Part shown: positions 51,658 to 61,714 of the stretch, piece after piece
How positions within the stretch are numbered: position 1 is the stretch's first letter
Layout: every line of letters begins with the position of its first letter
Assembly (NCBI GenBank): GCA_032207245.1
Contig: CM063502.1
Location: 132,298,973-132,362,972, forward strand
Source: Pardosa pseudoannulata
Taxonomy: Eukaryota; Arthropoda; Arachnida; Araneae; Lycosidae
DNA length: 64,000 bases
Reading direction: 5' to 3'
Position numbers and translations under genes: made by a program
The notes under the pieces: model-generated
What the model was told of the DNA's origin: nothing
Seen by the model: the letters and a program-made list of their open reading frames with translations, nothing else
Database searches by the model: none

Positions 51658-54372
51658 CTAAGTAATGTTACCATAGTATGGTGCTAGACGATCATAATGA
51701 ACAATCCTAGGCTTAGCATTCGTTGATTTACGGATTCGAACCACGACGTCATTCAGTCTTTTTAAAACTGTATAAGGTCCTTCCCACGAAGTTTGAAGCT
51801 TTGGAGAAAGTCCTTTACGTCTGTGTGGGTTCCAAAACCAAACCTTGTCACCTTCGTTGAATTCATGTCTTGTAGCTCTTGCGTCGTATCTGGTCTTCAT
51901 TTTGTCCGTCGCGATGTTGATCCGACCTCGGGCAAACTGATGAACGTCTTCTAACCGCGCCTGCAGATTTTCAACATAAGCTTCAGGCGAAGAAGGCGCA
52001 TCCGGTGGACGTCCGAATACAAGATCACAGGGGAGACGGAGCTCACGACCGAAGAGCATCTGTGAGGGTGTAAAGCCGGTGGTTTCATGGACGGCACTCC
52101 TGTAGGCCAGCAAAAATAACGGTAGTTTCTGATCCCAGTCTTGTTGATTCTTCGAAACGAGGTGAGAAAGACTATTTAGGATTGTTCGATTGAATCTCTC
52201 CACCATGCCATCCGATTGCGGATGTAGAGGGGTTGTTCGTGTTTTATCGATTCCCAGGATTTTACAAAGTTCTTGGCAGACAGCAGAAATGAAATTCCTC
52301 CCTTGATCTGAATGAAGTTGAAGGGGAGACCCGAACCTAGAAATCCAATTTGCCACTAAAACTTCTGCAACAGTTGTCGCTTCCTGATCGGGAATCGGGT
52401 ATGCCTCAGGCCACTTCGTGAAATAATCCATGACAGACAAAATGTATCGGTTATTGTCCGCTGTCCGTGGAAGAGGTCCCAAGATGTCGAATGCTATTCT
52501 TTCGAATGGTGCCCCTACATTATACAGATGTAACTTTCCTCGACTGCGTCTAGTGGGTCCTTTACGCGCTCCACAGGCATCGCAGGATTTGCACCATTTT
52601 TCGACATCAGTTCTTATGTTGTTCCAATAAAACCTCTCTCGAACTCTCTGGATGGTTTTCATAACTCCGAAATGTCCACTTGTTGAACTATTGTGTAACT
52701 CCTTTAGCACGTCTGGTATTCGCGATCGTGGGAGTACTAGCTGCGACCTCGATGTTTTGCCGTCGTCGGATTCCCATTTTCTATACAGGACGCCGTTTCG
52801 AAATTGAAGAGAATCCCAGAGAGCCCAATAACGTTTGACACCAGGACTTAAACTAGAGATATCTTGCCAATTGGGTCTTGTACTAGACAACTCCATGAAT
52901 TCAATAATGGGTTTTATTTCAGGGTCCTTCATTTGTGCTTCACGAATTTCTTCATCACTCCAAGAGTCTAATCGTGATGTAGATGACGCTGTGAGGTGGC
53001 GCACAACCGGCTCTATTGTCCCATATTTTATCTCAGCTGCAGAACAAAAGCGACAATTACCTGTACAAGGTCTCCTGGACAAGGCGTCTGCATTTCCATG
53101 TGAGGATCCTCTGCGATGTTGGATATCGAAGTCGTACTCTTGCAGCTTCTGTATCCACCTAGCTATCTGTCCCTCTGGGTTCTTGAAATTCAAAAGCCAT
53201 GTGAGAGATGCATGGTCTGTTCGCAGCAGGAATTTTCGTCCGTAAACATAACTGTGAAAATTCTCTATAGCTTTAACAATGGCGAGCAATTCTTTTCTGG
53301 TGACACAGTAATTTCGCTCGGTCTTCGACAGGCACTTACTCCAATAAGCGATTACACGTTCATGACCATCGATTTCTTGAGATAGCACTGCTCCCAGACT
53401 GGTATGGCTGGCATCTGTATCTAAGATAAACTGTTTGTCAGGATCCGGATAAGACAATATAGGTGCGGATGTTAAAGCCTCTTTTAAGCTGTCAAATGCT
53501 ACCTGGCATTCCTCAGACCATTTAAATGGTTGTTTGTTCTCGGTCAACCTATGAAGTGGTCTTGCGATTAACGAAAAGCCTTTTACAAACCTTCTATAAT
53601 AAGTGCAGAGACCTAAGAAGCTTCTCAACTCGTGCACATTCTGAGGTTGCCTCCATTCTTTAACTGCTGCCACTTTTCGGGGGTCAGTTCTTACTCCCTC
53701 GGCGGAAATTATATGACCAAGGTAGCTTACTTCGCTGCGAAACAAATAACATTTGGCTGGATTTAACTTCAAATTGGCTTCTTTCAATTTTTCTAGCACC
53801 CTTCTCAGGTTTTTAAGATGTTCTTCAAAACTTCGCCCCACGATTATTATGTCATCTAAGTAAACAAGACAGGCTTCGGGAGAAAGTCCTCTCAACACCG
53901 TCTCCATTAGGCGCTCGAAAGTAGCAGGTGCGTTGCATAGGCCAAAAGGCATAACTTTAAATTGCCAAAGTCCTTGGCCACCAGTCGTGAATGCTGTCTT
54001 TTCACGATCTACGGGATCCATCTCTACTTGCCAATAGCCACTCTTTAAATCAAGTGTAGAGAACCACACATTTCCCGATAATGTGTCCAAGGTGTCGTCG
54101 ATTCGGGGAAGAGGGTAACTGTCTTTCTTGGTGATGTTATTTAGGCGACGGTAGTCCACGCAGAATCTCGTTGAACCGTCCTTTTTCTTGACCAAGACGA
54201 TAGGAGAGGCCCAAGGACTGGTAGAAGGTTCGATGACGCCCTTCTCCTGCATATCATTTAAAAGATCTTTCACTTCTTCTACTTTGGAGAATGGTAATCT
54301 TCGAGGATGTTGTTTAATAGGAGCATGATTTCCTGTGTCGATTCGGTGTTTTGTTAACTTTGTTCTTCCCAA
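51658..54372 (-). CDS. pol: Ty3/gypsy Pol: reverse transcriptase, RNase H, integrase (protease missing)
   Basis: An intact frame of about 904 codons. RT spans residues ~37-225, with STLDLKSGYW (Asp108) and YLDD (171-174). RNase H spans ~315-435 (Asp320, Glu361, Asp386, Asp429). The integrase zinc finger (H560, H567, C594/597/600 region) is followed by the catalytic Asp629, Asp689 and Glu725; 35 residues separate the last two, the classical D,D35E. A GPY-type C-terminal module (WEGPYTVL) follows, with no chromodomain. The product would copy element RNA and integrate cDNA. The listed first codon is TTG, not a real start; the frame extends upstream to ELFSKSSDDLG before meeting gag sequence. The protease normally encoded before RT is absent, so the element cannot process its polyprotein alone. 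Confidence 0.95.
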   Translation of the reverse strand: MGRTKLTKHRIDTGNHAPIKQHPRRLPFSKVEEVKDLLNDMQEKGVIEPSTSPWASPIVLVKKKDGSTRFCVDYRRLNNITKKDSYPLPRIDDTLDTLSGNVWFSTLDLKSGYWQVEMDPVDREKTAFTTGGQGLWQFKVMPFGLCNAPATFERLMETVLRGLSPEACLVYLDDIIIVGRSFEEHLKNLRRVLEKLKEANLKLNPAKCYLFRSEVSYLGHIISAEGVRTDPRKVAAVKEWRQPQNVHELRSFLGLCTYYRRFVKGFSLIARPLHRLTENKQPFKWSEECQVAFDSLKEALTSAPILSYPDPDKQFILDTDASHTSLGAVLSQEIDGHERVIAYWSKCLSKTERNYCVTRKELLAIVKAIENFHSYVYGRKFLLRTDHASLTWLLNFKNPEGQIARWIQKLQEYDFDIQHRRGSSHGNADALSRRPCTGNCRFCSAAEIKYGTIEPVVRHLTASSTSRLDSWSDEEIREAQMKDPEIKPIIEFMELSSTRPNWQDISSLSPGVKRYWALWDSLQFRNGVLYRKWESDDGKTSRSQLVLPRSRIPDVLKELHNSSTSGHFGVMKTIQRVRERFYWNNIRTDVEKWCKSCDACGARKGPTRRSRGKLHLYNVGAPFERIAFDILGPLPRTADNNRYILSVMDYFTKWPEAYPIPDQEATTVAEVLVANWISRFGSPLQLHSDQGRNFISAVCQELCKILGIDKTRTTPLHPQSDGMVERFNRTILNSLSHLVSKNQQDWDQKLPLFLLAYRSAVHETTGFTPSQMLFGRELRLPCDLVFGRPPDAPSSPEAYVENLQARLEDVHQFARGRINIATDKMKTRYDARATRHEFNEGDKVWFWNPHRRKGLSPKLQTSWEGPYTVLKRLNDVVVRIRKSTNAKPRIVHYDRLAPYYGNIT

Positions 54373-55089
54373 ATCGTCGGATGACTTCGAAAATAGTTCA
54401 CTAAATTCACCATCAGTTGTCTTTGTTGGCGGGATTTTAATTGCAGACGATTAAAGTCCTTTAAACATTTTTCGCCGAAACGTAGCTCTAAGGCCTCTAT
54501 AAGTGTTTCAAAATTTACTTGTTGTTCTTCCGGGATTGTTCTTAAGACATCTGCAGCCTCCGCTCGTAATGATGCAGCCAATTGGCGAGCTTTGGTAACC
54601 GGATCCCAGCCATTTCCATCGGCCACAATTGTGAACTGGGTTTTATATACCTGCCAAGATGTTTTCCCATCATATGTGGAGAGAGCTTGATATTCGGCTT
54701 GGCGAGAATGGGTTGATCTTGGCTGATTTCTGTTCCACGAATATTTTCTACTGCAAATTTGGATTTTTCCGAAGATAACCCAACATTCATTGCTTCTTTT
54801 AATTTATCAATTTCTCGCTTCATTTTCTTTTCAATTTCGCCAAATCTACCTTCATTCTTCTCGATTATTTTTTCCATTTCGCCAAGTCTTTCCTCATTTT
54901 TTCCACTTTTTCTGAAATAATGTCTACTTTAGGGTTTAACACGCTTACGATGTTAGCCTTCATTTCTTCTAATCTTTCTTCTTGAATTCTCTGACCTGCC
55001 TTTATTTCTTCCTGTCCATTTTTTATACTTTGCATAAGTTCAAAAAATTGTTTCATCTCCATCTCAGCCATCGCTCTTGTCTTCACCAT
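54354..55089 (-). pseudogene. gag: Frameshifted and C-terminally deleted gag of gypsy element 1
   Basis: The likely start is the ATG at 55089 (MVKTRAMAEMEMKQFFELMQ), soon after the primer-binding site. The first part (54865-55089) is a charged, coiled-coil-like region. It continues in another frame as GRFGEIEKKMKREIDKLKEA (54542-54877) and then in a third frame as capsid-like ADVLRTIPEEQQVNFETLI...LRFGEKCLKDFNRLQLKSRQ (54354-54626). Two frameshifts therefore split it. After RLQLKSRQ the sequence passes directly into pol (GEFSELFSKSSDDLG), so the capsid end, nucleocapsid zinc knuckles and protease are gone. The gag product would build the particle in which reverse transcription takes place. 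This one is non-functional. Confidence 0.8.
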
Positions 55090-55096
55090 TCAATCC

Positions 55097-55114
55097 CACA
55101 CTCTGACACCAAAT
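55097..55114 (-). other. Primer-binding site of gypsy element 1
   Basis: On the minus strand, TGGTGTCAGAG lies three bases inside the 5' LTR edge. It starts TGG, complementary to a tRNA CCA end. The primer tRNA was not assigned. Confidence 0.7.
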
Positions 55115-55449
55115 TGTTACGAACTTCCAAAACTAAAACTGCTGGGTTCAGGGATTGAATGGACTTTAAGCAAGCAAGCAAGACTGCAGCACGAAGACAA
55201 ATACTTTATTAGCCTTCAGTAAATACACACCGTCAAAATCTCTGCGGAACAATTTCGAGCCCAAAGCCGTCGGCTCACGCAAGACTTTCCGCATCAAGCA
55301 CAACACACCGTGCGTACTCCGTAGGCCAAGAGATATTCTCTTAATNNNNNNNNNNNNNNNNNNNNNNNNNNNNNNNNNNNNNNNNNNNNNNNNNNNNNNN
55401 NNNNNNNNNNNNNNNNNNNNNNNNNNNNNNNNNNNNNNNNNNNNNAACA
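55115..55449 (-). repeat. 5' LTR of gypsy element 1 (interrupted by gap)
   Basis: It begins TGTTACGAA at 55115 and matches the other LTR for 231 bp to the gap. The four bases AACA after the gap are the expected LTR end. About 250 bp are missing relative to the 487-bp partner. Confidence 0.85.
55346..55445. other. Assembly gap (100 N)
   Basis: Exactly 100 N, a common placeholder for a gap of unknown size. It falls in the LTR part that, in the partner LTR, holds the decamer array and palindrome. Confidence 0.98.
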
Positions 55450-55464
55450 ATATATATATATATA
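55450..55464. repeat. (AT)n remnant between the two gypsy elements
   Basis: Only about 15 bp of AT separates the 5' LTR end of element 1 from the 3' LTR of element 2. Confidence 0.9.
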
Positions 55465-55953
55465 TGTAATCCATTTTTTATAAAACTCCTTTACAAGGAG
55501 AAAGTTCACCAGCTAGCATTCATAAAGTACAAAGATGCAGTCGGGTCTCATATTCAAGAGAACTCAGAAGTCTAATTTAAAACTTTATTTCAGAGCGGCA
55601 ACACGGACATCTGTCCTTCTAGACAATATATAAAAAAAAGACACAGAGTTCACTCTGCTCTCACACAAGTACACTCAAGAACGCTGACAACAAGAATTTT
55701 CCCACAACAAAAACAACTTACTAAGCGAATTGACTGCAATATCAGCAAAACACGAACACATGTTCCGCCAACACCTGGGAAACTGCTGTATAGACAGAAA
55801 GTTTACAGTTTTATGACAGAAAGGAATGTTAAGTGGAAAATACTTCGTTGACCAAACCATTTAGAGGCTGATAAAGATATTTAGATGAATTAAAATGGAA
55901 GAGAGGAGGTTTTTTGAAGAAATATTAAAGTTAAATAATTTTGATATATTACA
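55465..55953 (-). repeat. 3' LTR of gypsy element 2 (489 bp)
   Basis: Termini are TGTAATCC and ATATTACA. It pairs with 61778-62220 and has about 40 bp near 55720-55760 that the 5' LTR lacks. Confidence 0.92.
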
Positions 55954-57735
55954 GATCCCCCCCGAAAAAAGAGAAAATCGTCTCGCTGATGGGTGACATT
56001 TTCACAACTTATAATAGTACAAATATATGATTATCAAAATTTTTTACAAGAAATTGTAACATTAAATGAATAAATTTAGTGTAGAAGAGTCAGAACTGTC
56101 TTTCTAGTGTGTCAGAATTGGAGACATCAGGGTTACAGAGTCAGAAGCTTGGTCTGTAACTCATCATAAGTAATTCCACACCATCACATCAAAATTTAAA
56201 TCTATCAAGTTATACCGTTCCTCTGACTCTCCTGCACCATCACAAAATCTCTATACAGAATCAATATTTAAACAACTAAATAATGAAAAGATAATATACA
56301 ATGAATATAAACAGAAACATAATAATACACGCAAATGAAGGTTTACAGTAAACAAGTATTTAAGAAAGTTTATCATTATGAAATTCAATATTTTTCCTAA
56401 GCAAAACTTAACTCAAAATGTTCAAATTATGCTTTATTAAAATTTTACTGAAATAAACTTTGGAGAAGGAAAATGGCTGTCCTCTGTGGTGACCAACGTG
56501 AAAATTGTTAGTGACCCCGAGGGTGCTCACACAAAACGACAAAAGGTTCATCCCTCTGTGGGAGGCGACTACCTATTGTTTTTGTGACAGGGCTCTCCGA
56601 CATTATATTTGTGAACAACATTTTGAAACCTTTTTTTTTTTCTCTACCAAAGATCAGAGGTATGCGGGTAACAGTTTCCCACATCTTGATCAGCTACAAA
56701 CGTTACTCATCTTCAGTGTGAAAAACCCGAAACACAATAATCAGATTGAACTTCAAAAATATCTCGGAGAGTGGAAGGGGCTTGCCTCGAAGGCGATGAC
56801 GGAATGACCGTTCATGACCTAGAGAAAGCTGAAGAGCAAAACGACAAAGGACTCGCCTAAGCTATCCCTTGACTTTGCAGAGGGTCTCTCCGGAGTTAAA
56901 TATTAGAAAAAAAGTTAATTCCACACTGAAAATCAAACTGAACTACTCTTCGAAACATTGTTCATTTGTAAGTTTTAACTATCCTGTATTTAATTCACAT
57001 TAGGAATTTAGACGTAAAACTGCATTATCTCTTAAATTTCAATCAAATTTTCATACTTAAAATGAAAACATTACCTATTCTATGAAAATTCTCTTAATTA
57101 ATCAAATTAGATATTCCTTGTATTGTAAACATTCACTTACTATTTTTGAAATAACACACCATGAATTCAAAGAATAAAAACACATTTATAGTTATTATGA
57201 GAAACTACGAATATAAAAATGTAAAAATATAACATACTTGAACACTTTAAATCAAATAATTTTTTAGATTCACTGCAATTAGTAAAAAGCAAAACTCAAA
57301 AACGATGAATTGCAAATTGGCTAAATATAAAAAGTGAATACTATAATAAAATATAAAAAACACAGATATCTAGAATCGTCAAGTTCGTAATCATCAGAGC
57401 AGTCCTTCAAATCAAACCCGTAATCCCAAAACACACTCAACAAAAGTATCAAAACAACAATTCAACTCACGAGTGTCGACACATCTGTTTACTACTGTAT
57501 AAATCCCGTTCACAATTGTACAGTCAAAACAACTCTTACATTTTGCGTCCGAACATCACATGAAAGCATTTTAAAAACTCCTGTAATTCAGGTCGAACCG
57601 AAACTGCCACGTCATAATTTAGAGGTCACAATCAAAATTTTCAATGTTCAAGTGCTTTTTCGCTTTCCAATGTCTCTATTGACCAAGGTCACAGACACTC
57701 CATTCGTTGGACTGAAAGTTTTTCATTCTCTCGTG
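55954..57735 (-). other. 3' region of gypsy element 2, no envelope gene
   Basis: At the LTR edge the minus strand has a purine-rich CGGGGGGGATC tract, the likely plus-strand primer site (55954-55975). The rest is AT-rich except for a GC-richer block at about 56470-56890. That block has a 100-codon plus-strand frame with no recognised domain (56505-56807), perhaps a foreign insertion. No transmembrane or env-like frame was found on the minus strand. Confidence 0.6.
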
Positions 57736-60700
57736 CTATCGAATTTTAATAACTGTAATTCCGTCGTTCTTGGTATTATTTATTTTCTCTGTCTTGGGAT
57801 AATTTTGATTACAAATTGGAATTTTAGTTTTTCTAACATTTAATTTAAAATTTTCTGCAGGATTAAAATGTCTTAGTCTAGTTGAATGTACTATTTCACT
57901 TTCTTGTTTAGTAAGAAGATTGGGTTTGTTAATCTCAAAATTTACACTTGAAAGTTGCTTTAGAATTACAAAGGGTCCTGTAAACACTGGATTCAGCTTT
58001 GGAGTGTTTGGATATGAGAAACTTTCTAGTATTACTTTATCACCTACTTTAAATTTAGATTCTTTGAAATGGGTGTCATATCTTTCTTTATTTATTTCAT
58101 GATTTCTTATAGTCCTCTGTCTAGCAATTTTCCTAGCTTCTTCGATTGGAGGATACATTTCCTGATTGTCTATTAAGGTTTGATATGGTAATTTTCCATG
58201 CATTAAATAAGAAGGGGGAAATTTTGTTACAGTGTGAGGGGTGTCATTATAGTCCTCAGTTACTTCACGTAATAATTTGGTCCACGAAATGTTACCAGGA
58301 TATGAATTTAATTTACATTTAAGTCTAGTTATCAAGGTCTGATTTACTCGTTCATTTTTACCATTCGTTTGCGGCCTATGGGATGTAGTTAGAAGCTGTT
58401 TAATATTATTATTACTCAAAAAGTGTTTGAATTTGGATGATGTAAAAGCAGCATTCCTATCGCTCAAAATTTTCTTAGGCATTTGATGTCGAAAAATTTG
58501 TCTTAAACAGTTAATATAGGTATCGGTGTTAACGTTCTTTGAGGCGAAAGTCCAAATAAACCTAGTGGCATGGTCAATAACAATGTGCAGATATTTTTTT
58601 GTTGAATTATAATAGTTTAAACCACCAACAGTGTCTATGGCAAGAATTTCAAAAGGATCGCTCGTAGGAGGTAACATTTGTAAAAGGCCGAATCTGGGTT
58701 GTCTTGGTTTCTTATTTAATTGGCATACTTCACAATGCTTCACGAAGTTGCTTACATCTTTGGTTAAACCTATCCAATAATATTGTGGAGATATTAAATT
58801 TAGCATTGCCGAGACTCCTAGGTGTCCATAATCATTATGAGCTTTTTTCAATAGTTTTAATCTTAAAGAGAAAGGTACTACAATTTTGATTAAACCTTGT
58901 TTCTTAACTGTCCAAATATTATTTAATTTTCTATAGTTTACACCGCAAACGTTGTCTAAATTTTGATGTTGCTCTATCTCTTTCGGCGTTAAAAGTGGTT
59001 CGCGTACAGTCATATGGTAGGAGATCGGGTTTCTAGTTAACATATCTGCTTCATAATTTGTTGAACCTTTTTTGAATTTTATATCAAACGAGTACATTGA
59101 TAACTTCAAACTCCAACGGAACAATCTACCTGTCGGATTTTTGATATTTTTTAGCCAAACGAGAGATGCGTGATCCGTGTAAATTGTGAAATGAGTCCCG
59201 TGTAAGTAACAATAAAATTTATCGACGGCATCAATTATAGCTAAGCATTCTAATTCTGTTATAGCATAATTTAATTCATAAGGTCTAAGTTTTCTAGAAT
59301 GATATGCAATGGGATGTAGCGATCCATCAGGATGTAATTGTTTTATAACTGAACCAATCGCTTGACCTGACGCATCCACAAAAATATGACATGGGTAATT
59401 AGGATTATAAATCGTTAAAATGGGTTTAGAAATAAGAGCATCTTTTAAATATTGAAAAGCTTTTTGGCATTCTTCATTCCATTCAAATTTTACTTCTTTC
59501 TTTAATAATTTATTTAGCGGTGCGCGTAGTTTTGCATAATTTGGAATAAATTTATTGTAAACATTTACGCTTCCCAAAAATCTCTGTAAGTCTTTGACAT
59601 TTCTAGGTGGTTGAAGTTTTTTGATTACCTGTATGTTTGCATCACTGGGAGAGTATTTACCTTTTTCTACTTCATATCCTAAAAACTTAATTTTTCTTTG
59701 CGCGAATTGACACTTTGAGAACTTTAATTTTATGTTTTCTTTTTCACAGATAGAGAATATAGTCTTTAAGTGTTCTATATGTTCCTCAAAAGAGTTCGAA
59801 AAAATAATTATGTCATCAAAATAGTTCAGCGCGAATTTAATTTGATACTTATTTAAAATTTGTCTTAAAGTCCTTTGAAAAATAGCCGGAGCATTCCGGT
59901 ATCCAAAAGGCAATCTATTCCATTCATATAATCCAAAATTAGACGTGAATGCTAATTTTTCGGTGTCTCTCTCATCTAATTTGATGTGCCAATAGCCACT
60001 TGCTAAATCAAGGGTCGAAAATATTTCAGCTTGTGTCAAAGAATCAATAATATTTGCAAAAAGGGGAATAGGCTCGGAATCATGTTTACTAATGGCATTC
60101 ACCTTCCGATAATCTACACAAAGTCTAGATTTAGAATTTTCATCTCTTTTGTAAGCTAGAGTAATTGGTGACGCATAAGGACTATGAGAAGGCTTTATTA
60201 TATTTTTTTCCAGGAGTTCCTTTATTTGTTTTTCGATCTCTAAGTTATCTTTTGGAGACGCTCTGTAGGGTCTAAGCGCTATTGGTAACTCCGAATTTAG
60301 TATTATTCTAGGGGCTTCCATGCGGATGCATCCGACATCATATTTATTTTTTGCAAATATTTTACTATACTCATTTAATAAATTATGTAATTCAAAATTT
60401 TCATGGTTAATCAATAGATCATCACATTTAAAACTATTATTAGAATTAGTACAAGAATTAACAATATTAGCATCATGAGAATACACAATATCATTTTCAT
60501 CATCATCATAAGTTAAAAATATGTAACTACTATAAAATTTTTCTGCGGGTAAATTTTTACTAATATTTACATTATTTTGGTACACACAAAAATCATCAAA
60601 ATTTAAATTTAAGTTAAACAATTGTACACTGTCGCTGTTTAAAATACAATAATTAAGAGGAGAATCAATAACGAAAAATGAGATATTATTACAAATTTTA

Positions 60701-60909
60701 CCAATTTTAGAGTCTATGTTAATAATTTTAGAAGGCTTAATCTTACCTGCTATCGTGTTTATCGTAATTTTGTTTAAATTTTCATTTAAATCAATATTAT
60801 AGTAATCAAGTTTGTCCGAAATTCTTTTTGGCATGATATTAATGCTTGAACCTGTGTCTAATAATACACTCACATTTTTCCCATTGACAACCATCTCAGT
60901 TGAGAACAA
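57736..60909 (-). CDS. pol: Ty3/gypsy Pol: protease, reverse transcriptase, RNase H, integrase
   Basis: An uninterrupted frame of about 1057 codons. The aspartic protease active site LLDTGSS is at residues 16-22. RT spans ~225-415, with STLDLASGYW (Asp301) and YFDD (363-366). RNase H spans ~508-625 (Asp512, Glu554, Asp579, Asp622). The integrase zinc finger (HNDYGH 691-696, CEVC 726-729) precedes the catalytic Asp759, Asp817 and Glu853 (D,D35E spacing). A GPF module (TGPFVIL) sits near the C-terminus, with no chromodomain. All catalytic residues appear kept, so the enzyme could still be active. The first listed codon is TTG. The frame really continues upstream through a UGA into gag (60931-60933) without a shift. 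Confidence 0.95.
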   Translation of the reverse strand: MFSTEMVVNGKNVSVLLDTGSSINIMPKRISDKLDYYNIDLNENLNKITINTIAGKIKPSKIINIDSKIGKICNNISFFVIDSPLNYCILNSDSVQLFNLNLNFDDFCVYQNNVNISKNLPAEKFYSSYIFLTYDDDENDIVYSHDANIVNSCTNSNNSFKCDDLLINHENFELHNLLNEYSKIFAKNKYDVGCIRMEAPRIILNSELPIALRPYRASPKDNLEIEKQIKELLEKNIIKPSHSPYASPITLAYKRDENSKSRLCVDYRKVNAISKHDSEPIPLFANIIDSLTQAEIFSTLDLASGYWHIKLDERDTEKLAFTSNFGLYEWNRLPFGYRNAPAIFQRTLRQILNKYQIKFALNYFDDIIIFSNSFEEHIEHLKTIFSICEKENIKLKFSKCQFAQRKIKFLGYEVEKGKYSPSDANIQVIKKLQPPRNVKDLQRFLGSVNVYNKFIPNYAKLRAPLNKLLKKEVKFEWNEECQKAFQYLKDALISKPILTIYNPNYPCHIFVDASGQAIGSVIKQLHPDGSLHPIAYHSRKLRPYELNYAITELECLAIIDAVDKFYCYLHGTHFTIYTDHASLVWLKNIKNPTGRLFRWSLKLSMYSFDIKFKKGSTNYEADMLTRNPISYHMTVREPLLTPKEIEQHQNLDNVCGVNYRKLNNIWTVKKQGLIKIVVPFSLRLKLLKKAHNDYGHLGVSAMLNLISPQYYWIGLTKDVSNFVKHCEVCQLNKKPRQPRFGLLQMLPPTSDPFEILAIDTVGGLNYYNSTKKYLHIVIDHATRFIWTFASKNVNTDTYINCLRQIFRHQMPKKILSDRNAAFTSSKFKHFLSNNNIKQLLTTSHRPQTNGKNERVNQTLITRLKCKLNSYPGNISWTKLLREVTEDYNDTPHTVTKFPPSYLMHGKLPYQTLIDNQEMYPPIEEARKIARQRTIRNHEINKERYDTHFKESKFKVGDKVILESFSYPNTPKLNPVFTGPFVILKQLSSVNFEINKPNLLTKQESEIVHSTRLRHFNPAENFKLNVRKTKIPICNQNYPKTEKINNTKNDGITVIKIR

Positions 60910-60930
60910 ATGGCCAATCGTTGAATTTTC

Positions 60931-61263
60931 TCAGCTATGGTTGTTCACGTAGGGCTGGCGATTTCCTCCACCTCTGTTTTGACGAAAGTTGCCCCGGCCA
61001 TATCCGTATGAGTTAGGCATATCTTGTCCGGCATGTCGAATCGGCTCTCTCGGCATCTCTCCCCGCTGCGGAAAAGGCTTTACCACACGCTGCGCTAATC
61101 TCAACCATTCCGTGGTAGAAGAAATGTCTCTCATTAAAAATAATTCTTTCTTTCTTTCGGGTAAACCATCAGTGAGTCCGTCTATTAAATTTGTTGTTGA
61201 CAATTCGAGTCGTTTTCCGATAGTTAGCTTTTTATTGAAGTAGTCCTTCAATTTCCCAAACAT
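60931..61263 (-). pseudogene. gag: Truncated gag of gypsy element 2, in frame with pol
   Basis: About 110 codons remain. The first part is capsid-C-terminal-like (LIDGLTDGLPERKKELFLMR, then TTEWLRLAQRVV). The tail is basic and Gly/Asn/Arg-rich (GYGRGNFRQNRGGGNRQP) and lacks a CCHC zinc knuckle, so RNA binding would rest on the RG-rich tail. The frame ends with TGA at 60931-60933 and is in the same reading frame as the protease. One nonsense codon thus separates gag from pol. Most of the capsid N-terminus is missing, and the upstream sequence to 61520 is broken in all frames. The element is therefore not autonomous. Confidence 0.75.
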
Positions 61264-61714
61264 TATTTTTAAATGTCACTGAAAATTTTTTCCGAGATTA
61301 AGAATTTTAATTTGAAGTATGTCCTGGAAAATTGGTGGGTTGATATATTTTGTCCGAAGAGTTCGTTTGGAGGCTTGAAACGGAACACGGCACGAACTCG
61401 GCGATCTCGATACGTAAGGCGCATTGTAGGGAAATATGCGGATGTCACGGAAACAAATCAAATTGGATTTTTATCTTCTTGTAAACTCTCTCTTGCAGTC
61501 GAAAGGCTGCCATGGTCTTGATGTTTATCAAAGGTAATGCAGGTCTGAGTTAGCTTGATAGGAAATACTTATGTCATTTTCGATATTCACAGCCACTAAA
61601 ACTTCGAAAGACTTTAACCGTATGGATTCGAATTCCATTGTCGTTTCACCGTAATTTTAAAATATTATCCACAGATGTAAAAACGCAGTAAATTCCATCA
61701 AGAAAAATTTCTCT
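61264..61714 (-). other. 5' leader and gag remnant of gypsy element 2
   Basis: The minus strand has scattered open pieces (for example 61276-61461 and a frame near 61490-61515 starting MAAFRLQERVYKK), broken by stops. It is probably the decayed start of gag plus leader. Confidence 0.5.

Larger units (their letters stand above)
50943..55449 (-). mobile_element. Ty3/gypsy LTR retrotransposon, element 1
   Basis: The minus-strand element runs from its 5' LTR at the right (55115 to about 55449) to its 3' LTR at the left (50943-51429). It contains a decayed gag (about 54354-55089) and a pol frame for RT, RNase H and integrase (51658-54372), with no protease. Both outer flanks are (AT)n, so a target duplication cannot be told from the repeat. 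The aligned first 230 bp of the two LTRs differ at roughly six sites, so the insertion is not very recent. An assembly gap lies in the 5' LTR. Confidence 0.9.

Noticed and set aside
52430..53385. Plus-strand frames of 66-136 codons opposite pol of element 1
   Set aside because: They lie antisense to the intact pol frame and are shadows of its codon structure. The same applies to plus-strand frames inside 57736-60909.
55954..57735. Envelope gene in element 2
   Set aside because: No long minus-strand frame, signal peptide or membrane segment is present in the 3' region.
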